A DNA stretch of 64,000 nucleotides from Entomortierella parvispora. Its lineage: Eukaryota; Mortierellomycota; Mortierellomycetes; Mortierellales; Mortierellaceae. Both the position numbers and the translations under genes were made by a program. This document shows positions 1 to 14,240 of this stretch, in pieces. Location of the stretch: NCBI GenBank assembly GCA_963573315.1, contig OY752147.1, positions 124,001 through 188,000 on the forward strand. The letters are read 5' to 3'. Each line of letters opens with the position of its first letter. Within the stretch, counting starts at the first letter, position 1. The notes under the pieces were generated by a model. That model did not search any database. It was given only the letters and a program-made list of their open reading frames with translations, and was not told the DNA's origin.

Positions 1-2855
1 TGACCATAGTAGTGTCCTGAAGTCGATCCGTAGGTTTCTCTGTATCCGGAGGATGCAACTGAGGACGACCGCTGGCGGTGGTGAGCTGCAAGAGCTGGGG
101 GAGGAGGCGCTTGATGCGATGGCGTGCCGCGATAGGAAAGGCGGGGACTGGTTGCCATTGCCATCTCACTGTTATCAGGGTTAGCGTCGCCGCTCTCCCT
201 TTGCTCTTCTGTCCACGATAGTTGGGGCTCTCCAGCAGCCGCCATTGGCTGATTGTGATACCTTTTAGAAGAAGAATGAGGCTCACTACGGCTCTCGAGT
301 GGCAGCTCCTCCTCCCGCTCTTCTCCCAATCCATGAGCAGAGACGACAGTCGCGGAGGGTTCGTATCGTTCATTGGCAGGTCTACTCGCTTCCAGAGACT
401 TGGCCTCCTCTCGGGGATGGCGTGCTTCATCCTCATAGCGAGTGTCGGGACGACTGTACCTTGGATCGAATGGAGGCTCCCGTTCGTCGCGATAATAATC
501 CGCATAATATGGGGCCGAGGCTGGGTCTTGGTCCCTGTGTCTGTACCCGTCATTGTGCTCCTTGGAATACCGATCATCATAGGGAATGGACGCGCTTCGA
601 TCGTAGTGGTGAGGGCTATGATGGTGGTGACGGTGAAGGTGAGGGTGGCGGCGATGGTGGTTGCTGTTGTGATCAGGGTGGGATTCGTCCTCTTCAATTC
701 TCCTCCGCTTGCCACCAGCATCATAGTACCGATCATACTCCATCTCGACCAAGCGCGCATCCAGAGGTCCAACATGACCATAGTCCTCGCTGCCTCGACT
801 GATTCCAGAGTCTCGCGGTCCGGTCTTGAGTCGTTTGGCGCCTCCGCTTTCGGCACGGTAACTTTGGCGATGATGTTGAGATGATCTTTCGTCCTCCAAA
901 GGCAAGCCGGCACCAGTGCCACTCGTTACGCTACCCATGTCGGCATCCAAGTCCATGCTCATTCCACTGCCCCTGATGTTGCCTTCATTCGACAGCTTGT
1001 TGTGCTTCAGATGGCGTCTCCACTTTGACATGCACTGTGTCTGAGAATAGCCTCGGCTCGCCATCTTTTCCGCAACCACGCTCCAGACAACATTGCCCAC
1101 AGGGAACTCTCTCTCGATAATCCTGTACATGTAGCGGCTGTCTTCCTCTTTCCATTCAATGTGCTTTTGGTGCTCGCCCTTGGATGAACGTCCTTCTGCT
1201 GCTGGTTGTTGCTCGCCCTTGGAGTTGGAAGAGTCCTGTTGATCAGATCGTGGCCGGCTCGAGTTGGGACCTTCAGAGACAGAGGAAGCACGAGAGCCAA
1301 TGGAAGGATCATCCCGTCCTTGTTGTGCCTCGGCCGAGGCAAGCTCTCCCTGTTGCTCCCCTTGGAGAGCATCCTCATTGTCAGAATCCACAAAGACATG
1401 CTTCTCGTCCTGTCCTTGAGTCGCACCACTTTCTTGACGCTGGCGGCGCGATGCATTCAGGCCTTGACTGCCGCCATGGCTAGATTGGCTCTGGCGATGT
1501 TGCACTCTCCACCACCGCGATTTGCACTGTGTTCGATCGTAACCGCGTCCCTCCATCTGTTTCGAGACCCAGGCCCAATCCACTTTACGTGACGCGAATT
1601 TGGACTCGATCAACCGCACAAGGAATTCGCTGTCCTCGGGCTTCCACTCAATCTTGCCAAAGCTGTTGGGCGTCGCAATCGCAGAGAGGCGCGAGTCTTC
1701 GCCATTCTCATCCGCCATGTTGGAGCTAGATTGTCGGTAATGTGATTGTGAGTGCTGTCGTGGTCTGGCCGACGAGGGACTGTCGCCATAGTTTGGATAG
1801 TGGTCCTGGTCATATCCGTTGTAGCCATGGTTGGGCTCGTCGTCGTCTGACCAGATTTCGTTTTCTTCTTCCATGTCATCATACCGAGGCTGCTGCCCTG
1901 AGGGTTGATATGACCGTGAAGTAGGTGATCTGGAGCGGTATCGGGATGACTGGGTCCGTTGTGATGCATGCGAACGACCAGACTCTTGACGAGAATGCCA
2001 CCTTGCGGCGTCCTCGGTGGCAATTGAAGGTTCGTCGTCGTCGTCATCAAGAAGCTCGTCGGGTTCCCGAACATAGTCTCTGTCCTTTGTCGCCTGCGTG
2101 CCGTCTCCGTGGAGGACCTTTGTTCGGATACGCTTCCATTTAGACCGACACTGACTTTTTGTAAAGCCGCGACTGACCATTTGCTGACCGACCCAATCCC
2201 AGATGATGTTGCCCTTGGGAAACTGGTTCTCGATCAACTGGACAAGGAATTGGGCATCGTCCTCCTTCCAGTCTGTTTTGCTGACAATGCTGCGTCCAGA
2301 GGCCAGTGCGTGGGCGACCTCGTTGTCGACTTCGGATGACGTGCTGCGGGCCAGGTGACCGAGCGCCTTTGTCTTTGCTAAGGAGACGACGTGTTTGTTG
2401 TGGATGGACGATGGTGGCACATGGTTGCTGTTGTGGCTGTGGCTGTGTGCGACAGAGGAGGTGGAGGACGAAGACGAGTGGGTTTTTACACCAGAGCCCA
2501 TTGCACCCCGGGTGCTTCCCCGCGCCATGCTGTTTGGATCCGGAGCAGATGGTCGGGAAGAGTGGCGGGTGGGCGAGAGCCGACGGGCAATCTTTTCAAT
2601 CGACCCAGTGTCTTCTGCTAGCTGGCCTTGCTTGACGGAGCGCGAATGTGAGGAGGAGGAGGGAGGAGGGGAAGGCAGAGTCGTATGCATGGCGGATCCA
2701 GCGTTTGGTCCCGAGGATTTTGAGGGCGGGGTTACAGGGGGCGACGCGGTGACAGAGGCGACGTCAGACTCGGACTTGAGAGCGGGGTTGGTTTGCAGAC
2801 TCGAAAACGTTGACGGAGCCATGGAACCAGAGGAGAGTGGAGGAGATAGAGACAT
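1..2855 (-). CDS. Triple Myb/SANT-domain DNA-binding protein, 3' end beyond window
   Basis: The minus-strand reading frame is open from the ATG at 2855 down to base 1, at least 951 codons, with no stop inside the window. Three Myb/SANT-like modules are visible at about residues 193-243, 396-450 and 560-615. Each begins with a W followed by an acidic E-D pair, has the L-V/Y-x-L-I-E-x-x-F helix, a second W about 18 residues later, and ends with the recognition helix signature R-G-(F/Y)-x-x-x-Q-C-(R/K/M)-S-(K/R)-W. Such repeats bind DNA in fungal transcription factors. Linkers are Ser/Asp/His-rich and disordered, with a run of charged and Tyr-rich sequence after the third module. The start is the first ATG after an in-frame stop; 2822 is an alternative. 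Plus-strand open frames across the region are shadows. The specific target is unknown. Confidence 0.8.
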   Translation of the reverse strand, partial: MSLSPPLSSGSMAPSTFSSLQTNPALKSESDVASVTASPPVTPPSKSSGPNAGSAMHTTLPSPPPSSSSHSRSVKQGQLAEDTGSIEKIARRLSPTRHSSRPSAPDPNSMARGSTRGAMGSGVKTHSSSSSTSSVAHSHSHNSNHVPPSSIHNKHVVSLAKTKALGHLARSTSSEVDNEVAHALASGRSIVSKTDWKEDDAQFLVQLIENQFPKGNIIWDWVGQQMVSRGFTKSQCRSKWKRIRTKVLHGDGTQATKDRDYVREPDELLDDDDDEPSIATEDAARWHSRQESGRSHASQRTQSSRYRSRSPTSRSYQPSGQQPRYDDMEEENEIWSDDDEPNHGYNGYDQDHYPNYGDSPSSARPRQHSQSHYRQSSSNMADENGEDSRLSAIATPNSFGKIEWKPEDSEFLVRLIESKFASRKVDWAWVSKQMEGRGYDRTQCKSRWWRVQHRQSQSSHGGSQGLNASRRQRQESGATQGQDEKHVFVDSDNEDALQGEQQGELASAEAQQGRDDPSIGSRASSVSEGPNSSRPRSDQQDSSNSKGEQQPAAEGRSSKGEHQKHIEWKEEDSRYMYRIIEREFPVGNVVWSVVAEKMASRGYSQTQCMSKWRRHLKHNKLSNEGNIRGSGMSMDLDADMGSVTSGTGAGLPLEDERSSQHHRQSYRAESGGAKRLKTGPRDSGISRGSEDYGHVGPLDARLVEMEYDRYYDAGGKRRRIEEDESHPDHNSNHHRRHPHLHRHHHHSPHHYDRSASIPYDDRYSKEHNDGYRHRDQDPASAPYYADYYRDEREPPFDPRYSRPDTRYEDEARHPREEAKSLEASRPANERYEPSATVVSAHGLGEEREEELPLESRSEPHSSSKRYHNQPMAAAGEPQLSWTEEQRESGDANPDNSEMAMATSPRLSYRGTPSHQAPPPPALAAHHRQRSSSVASSGYRETYGSTSGHYYG

Positions 2856-7024
<4,169 letters not shown>

Positions 7025-7957
7025 TCACAACACTGGGTTGGTGATCACTGTACGAACGCGCTTACGACGGTTACGATTGCGGCGTGAACGCCTGTTTGCA
7101 ATTGTGATACTCATACCTTTGCCGGTGGATTCACTTTTGTAACCCAAGTTTTCAGGAGCAGTCAAACTCTCGTCCGACTCGTCGTCGTCATTGACACGTC
7201 CTACTGGCGGCCAGTAGAGACGAGGAAAGAACGGGTGTGTAATAAGTCTTCGGCCAGAGGCTATTATCTCGTCTTTATTGTCCCTGCAACCACCATCACG
7301 ACAATGGTGGTTGCAGTCCCTTTGAGCAAAGGGAGCAGGGATCAGTTCGAGGCAATTCAAGAATTGCGAGATGGAGGTAAAGCCATCACGAACGTTGTAA
7401 CCGAGCACCATTCCAAAAACCACAAGGTGAACCAAATGTTCTTGGAATGTTTTGCTCAGATATCCAAGGACACGGTACTCGTCGTCCTGGATACGATAGA
7501 TCTGCAAGATCTTTCGATAACGGGCAACAAATTCACGATAGGTTTCTCTAGCCTCAACGTGAACATGTTCCATATTCTCAATATCTTTGGAACGATCGTA
7601 CACCGTCTGGGTGTGGGAGAAAAAGATCTCTTCGATACGTTCCCAAGATGCACCCCACTCCTTCCTCAGGTCCTCATGGACGGCATACCGGACGTTACGG
7701 TCACAGATCGCGAGGAGGAGTAGGCGGTATCCTTCAGGTTCAAAGAGGAGGCCAAGGGTCGCTTGGGCGTGCCTCTTGAAATGGAAGAAAAACTCGCAGG
7801 GGTGGGTTATGATACTGTCTTTGTAATGCCCGGAGGCTTTCTTTGCGAACCGCGGGCAATTGTGTTGGAAGTCGATCTCGCACTCAGAGGTGAGAGTCAG
7901 GGGAGGGTCCCGGGAAGTATCCCGGGCAGGAGCAGAAGATGACCATGATCTGTTCAT
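7025..7957 (-). CDS. Gag-like capsid-domain protein, copy A
   Basis: Single-exon 310-aa protein starting at the ATG at 7957. After a short Ser/Pro-rich N terminus, a helical domain (about residues 50-210) shows H-P-x-E-F-x-F-H-F-K-R-H, E-x-Y-R-L-L-L-L-A-I and E-T-Y-R-E-F-V-A-R-Y-R, a pattern like the capsid (retrotransposon gag, MHR-like) domain of LTR elements. The C terminus is a basic tail rich in Arg/Asn (R-R-S-R-R-N-R-N-R-R-K-R), plausible for nucleic-acid binding. It is clearly homologous to copy B at 12638-13795. No protease, reverse transcriptase or LTR is seen nearby, so this is either a relic or a domesticated Gag. The family call rests on pattern only; an unrelated helical protein is possible. 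Confidence 0.6.
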   Translation of the reverse strand: MNRSWSSSAPARDTSRDPPLTLTSECEIDFQHNCPRFAKKASGHYKDSIITHPCEFFFHFKRHAQATLGLLFEPEGYRLLLLAICDRNVRYAVHEDLRKEWGASWERIEEIFFSHTQTVYDRSKDIENMEHVHVEARETYREFVARYRKILQIYRIQDDEYRVLGYLSKTFQEHLVHLVVFGMVLGYNVRDGFTSISQFLNCLELIPAPFAQRDCNHHCRDGGCRDNKDEIIASGRRLITHPFFPRLYWPPVGRVNDDDESDESLTAPENLGYKSESTGKGMSITIANRRSRRNRNRRKRVRTVITNPVL

Positions 7958-8295
7958 GGTGATTTAGGATGGCAGAAGATCGAGGATGCGAATGGAGCAG
8001 AAAAAGAAGGAAGAGAGTCAGGAAGGAATGAAAAAACAACAAGTCAACAAAAACACTTTTTACCAATGGAATGAGTTTGAGCCACCTCGAGCGCCAGCCA
8101 GCCACCAACCATCCTTTCTATCAAAAGTGCCAGTAACGGAGATGCAATTTGACAGATAGTTGACTGGAGACTGACCACTGCTGCACGACTAGAAATAAAA
8201 AAAAAAACCCCCCTCAAAGATCCAGGCTGGATTTCAGTGCAGAAGGAGACCCATTGCAAAAAAACATCAACAGGAAATATTAAAAGGTGCCATTG

Positions 8296-8334
8296 AAATT
8301 AGTGGTGAGCATCTAGTGGTGAGGTCACCACTAG
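8296..8334 (+). repeat. Left terminal inverted repeat of the MULE-like element
   Basis: The 39 bases are the exact reverse complement of 12260-12298. Positions 8313-8334 form a palindrome with 10-bp arms around GG. Further inverted GTCACCACTA-type units continue to about 8358. Confidence 0.9.
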
Positions 8335-8545
8335 TCACCACTGTCACCACTAGACACCTAGGTAATAAAATCCAACGTGTCTCACCCCCTTTTTTTTCAT
8401 GTCTCTCTTCTGTGTTCTGTATTGTATGCACTCTCTCCTCCGCCTCTCTCTTCGCACATATCCTCCCGCGCACATACTCCTCACCGTCCTTCAGTTCATC
8501 TTTCTTTCCCTCGGACCGCTTTGCTTTTTGCTTCATATCCCAGAG

Positions 8546-11500
8546 ATGTCGAGTGGTGCAAGGTTGAAGCTGGCAATGAGGATTGCGGCACTTTTGATTG
8601 ACGAACCGCCAGACGATGACCAGATTGTCGATTATCGATTAATCGATCAGGTCAAGATTATATTATCTGCGCGCGATATTCCATACGAACGAGATACATC
8701 TGACCTCCGTCCATCGCTCGTATCTCAAGCAAACGAGCATCGAAGACATCAGGCTGACCGCAGCATGTCTTCATTACACGACCAAGAGTCGTTTGGCAGC
8801 CATTCATCAAAAAATAAGACTGGCACAGCTAGAAGCGAGGAAGTCATGTACGTGTCTAGTCGCCTAGGCTCCCTTTCATTGTAAACTCGACTGTTGTGCT
8901 TCCTGTACAGTACATGTAATAAACATTATCACATGGTCTACTTACAGGTCAACATTTGAGAGCGACTACACTGACACTTACCACACCACCGATCCTACCG
9001 ATACAACCGATACAATCGATGCAACGGAAACAACTGAGGAATCAACTGAGTTCCCTAATGGTAATATTCAATACGGTGTCACTGAAGACATGTCTTGGTC
9101 AACAATTGAATGCCGTGGTGTTGGATGGGCGATGCATGTTTATGGCACCTCGAAAACCAAGTCAGGAGTTACTCATTACAAAACCTGCCTGGGCGTATTC
9201 AAATGTTCACAGTGCGACTTCATTGAACGACCTCGCCAGCCTCTCACTACGAAGAAGGACGCAAAGCCTCGTGAGCCTATCACACGGTGTCTCATACATG
9301 AGACGCTGGGTACGTGGATGCAATGTGGAGCCACATTGAAGGTGCACACTCCGCATTCGAGCAAGGAGGGCAAACCTGTGACCATTACCTTCACACACTC
9401 CGGCTACCACCGTCATCCAAGACCCCCACCTTTACGCCCAGATGGATCAGGACGCAAGGCATTCGAGGAGATCGTGAACATTGCTCCAGAGATTAAGCCG
9501 AAGAATTTACTGGTCGGTACTCCAACACGCAAATCAATAACAAGACTGCACTCTGCCTTCGCAAACCTGGGCCGAACCGCGCACTATCGGCGTAACGCTC
9601 TTCGAAAGTACACACCTGGTAACTCATTGGCATTCTTGTCTTCTTATGAGGAAAAGATCAACGACAACTTCATTCGCTCATCGGCTATCGGGCGGAACAA
9701 AGGACATTTCTCAATTCAAACGTCATACATGCGTAAGACACTCATCACAACGTTGACGGAGAGTAGTTTTCAAACCGACTCAGTCCATTCATGGATTAGT
9801 GATCCATTCCACAAAGATGTCAACGCCACTATCACATCTACATATTGCCACAAGCTCAAGAGAACCGTGATCGTACTCATCACGGTGGTGTATGGAAAGA
9901 CAAAAGAGCAATACGAATTCCACTTTCTTGCATTCTTACGATCACTTCGATATCCAAGCTGGAGCGATTTTCAGAGAGACTTTCCCGGGATGACATGCGA
10001 TTTTTCGGATGCTCAACGCAGAGGATTTGAGAACGCCCTTCGAAAGCTTTTCTCAATTCCAAAGGAAGACGACTTGAACCTCGAACGCTTTTTTCGATTT
10101 TGTCACGTCCACTATAAACGCTCACTGACGCGCGTTCGCCGAAACCATGCCATTATTCCTCCAGAAGAAGAGAACGAGTTCTATCGCCTTGGTATACTGC
10201 TCCTGGAAGTGAAAATCAAACTCAAGTTTGACAACATTGTGCAGGATATCCTTCAACGGTACCCAAATGTCAAAGACTGGATGCAGTGGTATCTACATCG
10301 TGACAGAGCCAAGCACATTTATCCAGCAATGGCCGCCTACGACTATTCAGCAATTGGAAAGGACACCAATGCACAAGAGTCAATTGGAGGCGACCTCAAA
10401 CGCACCTCAGGAAACAAAAAGGTCTCGCCAGTTGATGCTGGTATTCATTCTGTTTTATATCTGCATCGGATCGAGGAGGACTATAAACTAGCAATAGCTG
10501 GTACACAGGTGCGATACAAAACAGGCAAGAGGACGGACAAAACAAGCAAGGAGGACAAAGAGGACAGGCAGCAAGACAAGCAGCAAGACAAGCAGCAAGA
10601 TAAGCAGCAGGACGAGCAGCCGGACAAGCAACAGGACAGGCAGAAGAAGAAAGTAAGATGGAGGGCGGGAGAGGCATACAAGAATGACGGGAGAGCGCCA
10701 GACACCACAAAATCTCTCATCACCATTTCAAAGAGAAAGAGCAACGCGGGACGCCCCAAAGGCAGTAGGAACAAAGTACCAAAGCTGGATATCAATGTGA
10801 GAAACTTTGGGATACCTTGGTCGTTTGACTACAAGGGCTTCTCCGGAAAAAACACTTGCCCGCTTGATACAGCTCTTATGGCATGGTATCTTCTGCACAA
10901 GCATCGAGGAGCCCAGTTGCCAACTCCCGTCAAAGAGTCAGACAACGGCAAGACCCTCTCACAGGTCATGGAGAAAATGGATCGAGCCGAATATGACGAA
11001 GCACGTTGGCTATGGTGTACCCAGGCTATGGGTTACGAGCCTGTTGGAGAGCAAGACCTCTTTCTCAGTACAGAAGAGGTGTTCTTCGATCTTCTTCCTG
11101 GTCTGACACGCTTTGATGTCGAAATAACCTCCACGTGCAAGTCCTCAGATTGCCCCAAGCCACGCAACACCGAGAAGAAGCGTCTCTCTGCTTTTGTGCT
11201 TCGTAGTGCACATGTTACTCAGAGTTCCTTGGACAAGTTCTTGACTCTCGAGAAACCTCGATGCTCTGAACGTGTAGAGATAAATCAAGAACGACGCAGC
11301 TACAACTTACGCAGGCAAACCACCGTAATCCCAGATGAAGGCACCTTCATGACTTGGTACTCTTGTCCTGCCAACCGGATAATGGAGCCAATGACTATCC
11401 TGACCACACCGGCTTTACTTGTCTTGGATTGCGTGCAGCACAACCAGAACTGCACCCAATCATATCGCGCTCCAGTGCAATCTCTGACATTCGGAGGGTG

Positions 11501-12188
11501 CAGGTACCACCTTGGGTGTGTTTTGTATGGCAATGGTCACCACTTCTGCTGCACCGTATCCATATTGGGCCGTTTCCTCTTTTACGATGGGTTGAAAAGG
11601 CCAAAAGTTGAATGGTTGGTTCCTAAGGACAATAACCCTCCCGCAGGGTACTATATAGCTACGGTCTGGTATCTAAAGAGTGACACGTCCTCTTTGAGAG
11701 CAGATAAGGCCGCGCGAAGTCCATCCCCAGAACAAGATGCACGAGAACAAGATGCATTAGAACAAGGCACACTAGAGCAAGATGTTCCCATACAAGACGA
11801 CGCGCCAGAAGAGGCGGGGGATTCATCTTTTCCATACACCCTCGAAGCACTAAGTCCACCCCCATCTCCAACTGTGATGAGCCCTACTCCAGAGATGTCT
11901 CCTGCCCCAGAGATATCAACCTTGCAGCGCAACAAGAGGATGCACCACCCAATTGGCATCTCAGTCAGTGTTGTTGGACAGAGAGGAAGCATGCCAAAGT
12001 GTAAAACATGTGGACAGCAAATTGATCGAGGTACAGGACGGTTGGTTTTAAGAGAGGTAACCAACGAGCAGAGAGGTTGGAGTAGTACCTCACACTTTCA
12101 TTTGATCAAGTCTTGTGTGTCTGTCATTGCTCCGCAGTACCAGGCACAGATCCAACCGCACCTGCATGAGGAATCAGATTCAGACTAG
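8546..12188 (+). CDS. MULE-like transposase fused to a USP-like cysteine peptidase
   Basis: Two exons, 8546-8847 and 8948-12188, give 1180 aa. The intron has GTACGT/ACAG ends and joins in frame. Domains in order: acidic/Thr-rich N terminus; Cys/His cluster at about residues 178-258 (C-x6-C-x2-C, then C-x11-C and G-Y-H-x-H-P), like GCM1/WRKY/FLYWCH zinc fingers of Mutator-type transposases; DDE core with candidate acids D378 (F-Q-T-D-S), D452 (C-D-F-S-D) and E578 (N-A-Q-E-S), and C-H-V-H before the last acid; a charged Lys-Gln-Asp repeat; an AT-hook-like G-R-P-K-G at about 702; a C-terminal domain with N-T-C (C738), G-N-G-H-H (H965/966) and a following D981, resembling the Cys and His boxes of ubiquitin/SUMO hydrolases; and a terminal C-x2-C...H-x5-C zinc motif. 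It should bind the TIRs and catalyse excision and insertion; the peptidase role is inference. Confidence 0.75.
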
Positions 12189-12216
12189 ATGAATAAAGGA
12201 TTGATGTTTCCAGGGA

Positions 12217-12270
12217 TGTCTAGTGGTGTCTAGTGGTGTCTAGTGGTGTCTAGTGGTGTCTAGTGGTGAC
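12217..12270 (+). repeat. Five tandem 10-bp units inside the right TIR end
   Basis: TAGTGGTGTC is repeated with a 10-bp period at 12221, 12231, 12241 and 12251, and a variant unit starts at 12261 inside the TIR. Inverted versions lie inside the left end. Tandem subterminal motifs like these are typical transposase-binding sites. Confidence 0.85.
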
Positions 12271-12298
12271 CTCACCACTAGATGCTCACCACTAATTT
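12260..12298 (-). repeat. Right terminal inverted repeat of the MULE-like element
   Basis: Perfect reverse complement of 8296-8334 over 39 bases. Confidence 0.9.
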
Positions 12299-12318
12299 TA
12301 TTGGACTCATATTAAAAA

Positions 12319-12402
12319 CATCAACAGGAAATATTAAAAACATCAACAGGAAATATTAAAAACATCAACAGGAAATATTAAAAACATTAACAGGAAATAT
12401 TG
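12319..12402. repeat. 22-bp tandem repeat (four copies) beside the transposon
   Basis: CATCAACAGGAAATATTAAA with two more A forms a 22-bp unit starting at 12319, 12341, 12363 and, with a C-to-T change, 12385. One further copy lies outside the opposite end of the transposon at 8265-8286 in the same orientation. Confidence 0.9.
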
Positions 12403-12637
12403 AAAGTTGAAACAACGGAAAGTTGAACGAAAAAGACCGGATTTTTATTCTCGATATCTTTGTCAGGACCAAACGAAGACAAGAGCCAAAAGTCGACGGA
12501 TGTTGATAGCGAAAGAGCAGGGTCCGATACGGAACATGCTTGAAAAATAAAAGAGGAAACAAGAAAACCTCAGTGACAAACATGTTTATAGCTCACATGA
12601 TTATTGGCATTTTCGCCGTGGTTAGTAACAACGAACG

Positions 12638-13795
12638 TTAGTTGCGATCACGATTGCGGTTGCGATTGCGTCTGCGGTTGCGGCGTTTGCGCTTGCTAGC
12701 ATTCGCATCTTCAATACCAATAATACTCCTACCTCGTTCGGTAGATTCATGTGGGCTTCCCGAGTCTTCAGGAGCGTTCTGGCAACGTTGGCCTTGATGA
12801 CACCCTCTCGCTTCTACACGTTGTTAGGGAGATGAGGTAGTAGACGTTTGTGAAGATGATTTTTTTGTAAAAGAGGTCATCCCGTCATTTTTGTCCGCGC
12901 TACTGTTGTTGTAGCGGCTGGCCCGTTTTCGGTAAGAGGGGCCAGGGAGACGTTCGAGGTAAAACAATAATTGAGAGATGGACGTGAATCCAGGCTTTAC
13001 AATCTCGTAGCCACGGAGCACTGCGGTGAGTGAGAGGTGGATTACTTGATCTTCAAAGGCGTAATTCAGGTGCGCAAGGACAAAGAAATTCTCATCCCTG
13101 ATACCTAGAATCTGCAATTTTTCACGATAACGTTCAACAAACTGACGATACGTTTCCCGTGCCTCTTTGTCAAGGCGGGCACACTGCAGGAGATCTTGAA
13201 AATCCTTGTAGTGGTCGGCAGCGGTCATGGTGTTCGAGACAAAGATCTCCTCGATGCGTTCCCAAGTGGCCCCGGGCTCTTTCTGCAGCCTCTCCTGAAC
13301 GACAAGTTGGACGTTCACATCCAGGATGGCAAGGATGAGTAAACGGTACGCTTCACTGGGAAAGAGGTCTCCAAGGGCTTTTTGAGCGTGCTTCTTGAAA
13401 TGGAAGAGGAATTCACGGGGATGTGTCTTGATATCGAGTTTAGGGTCATTACGATAAGAGTGTGGACCTTCAGTCGTCCAAGAGTACCGAGGGCAATCGG
13501 GCTGAATAAAGATTCGGCACCCGGTACTGAGCAAAGAGGACTGACCAGAAGAAGATGCGGCCCCCGTCTTGACCTGAGGCCATTGACCCTTGGCAGCAGT
13601 TGCGGTGGTGGGCCCGAGGGCGTTGTTGTTCATGGCGACTCTGTCGGAGAGCATGGAGGAGGCAATCAGATTGAAGAGGCCAGAGCTGGCGATGGCGGGG
13701 CTCCTGGGATGACCATTGAGGGGCATGCCCTGGTTTTTCAGATGGCGAAGAGTTAGGGGTACGACAGCAAGAGCTGGAGTAGAGGAGGACGACAT
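12638..13795 (-). CDS. Gag-like capsid-domain protein, copy B, with an in-frame stop
   Basis: The ATG at 13795 opens a 323-codon frame ending in TAA at 12824-12826. The same frame then continues without further stops for another 61 codons to 12638 and encodes a Q-N-A-P-E-D-S-G segment and an Arg/Asn-rich basic tail that match the C terminus of copy A. The capsid-like domain (about residues 110-290) shows H-P-R-E-F-L-F-H-F-K-K-H, E-A-Y-R-L-L-I-L-A-I and E-T-Y-R-Q-F-V-E-R-Y-R, each with a counterpart in copy A. The stop may be a nonsense mutation, a readthrough site or part of an unrecognised intron. A Ser/Ala-rich N terminus of about 100 residues is unique to this copy. Confidence 0.55.
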
Positions 13796-14055
13796 GTTGT
13801 GTATTGGTGGGGAAAGGAAGAAAGAAGAGAAAAAGAAAATTGGATTGTTTTCCTCATTTTCTGTTGGTGTGGTTGGTGCCAGCGAGATGACGCCAAACCA
13901 CTCGGAAACAGGGGTAGTGAGGCGCCCTGCTGCTGTAGCTCAACACCTTCAGTCTATTGTCCGGGTCGGCTGGCGCAAGTCATCGAACTTCACTGGACAA
14001 GGTGCTCAAAGGGGCAGGTTATAATGTACAGGAGGATATTTATTTCTTAGAAGGT

Positions 14056-14208
14056 CTACAGCCAGCTATTCAGCTGGACTGGCACCGCGCCCGCCATGGC
14101 CGCCGCCGCCGTTGAAGCCGCGCTGTTTGACAGCGAAGACGAGGTTGACGACAAAGAAGCCGTTGCTGTCGCTGTTGCTGTCGCTGTTGCTGTCGCTGTT
14201 GCTGTCGC

Positions 14209-14240
<32 letters not shown>

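Larger units (their letters stand above)
8296..12298 (+). mobile_element. Complete MULE-like DNA transposon (about 4.0 kb) with 39-bp TIRs
   Basis: Bounded by perfect 39-bp terminal inverted repeats (8296-8334 and 12260-12298), each containing a palindrome with 10-bp arms. Inside is one spliced gene on the plus strand that fills nearly the whole element. Arrays of a 10-bp motif lie just inside the ends. No clear 8-11 bp target-site duplication was found; the flanks share only ATTG next to the ends. A 22-bp motif occurs once just outside the left end (8265-8286) and four times outside the right end, so the element appears to sit in or beside a 22-bp tandem array between two Gag-like genes. Confidence 0.8.
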
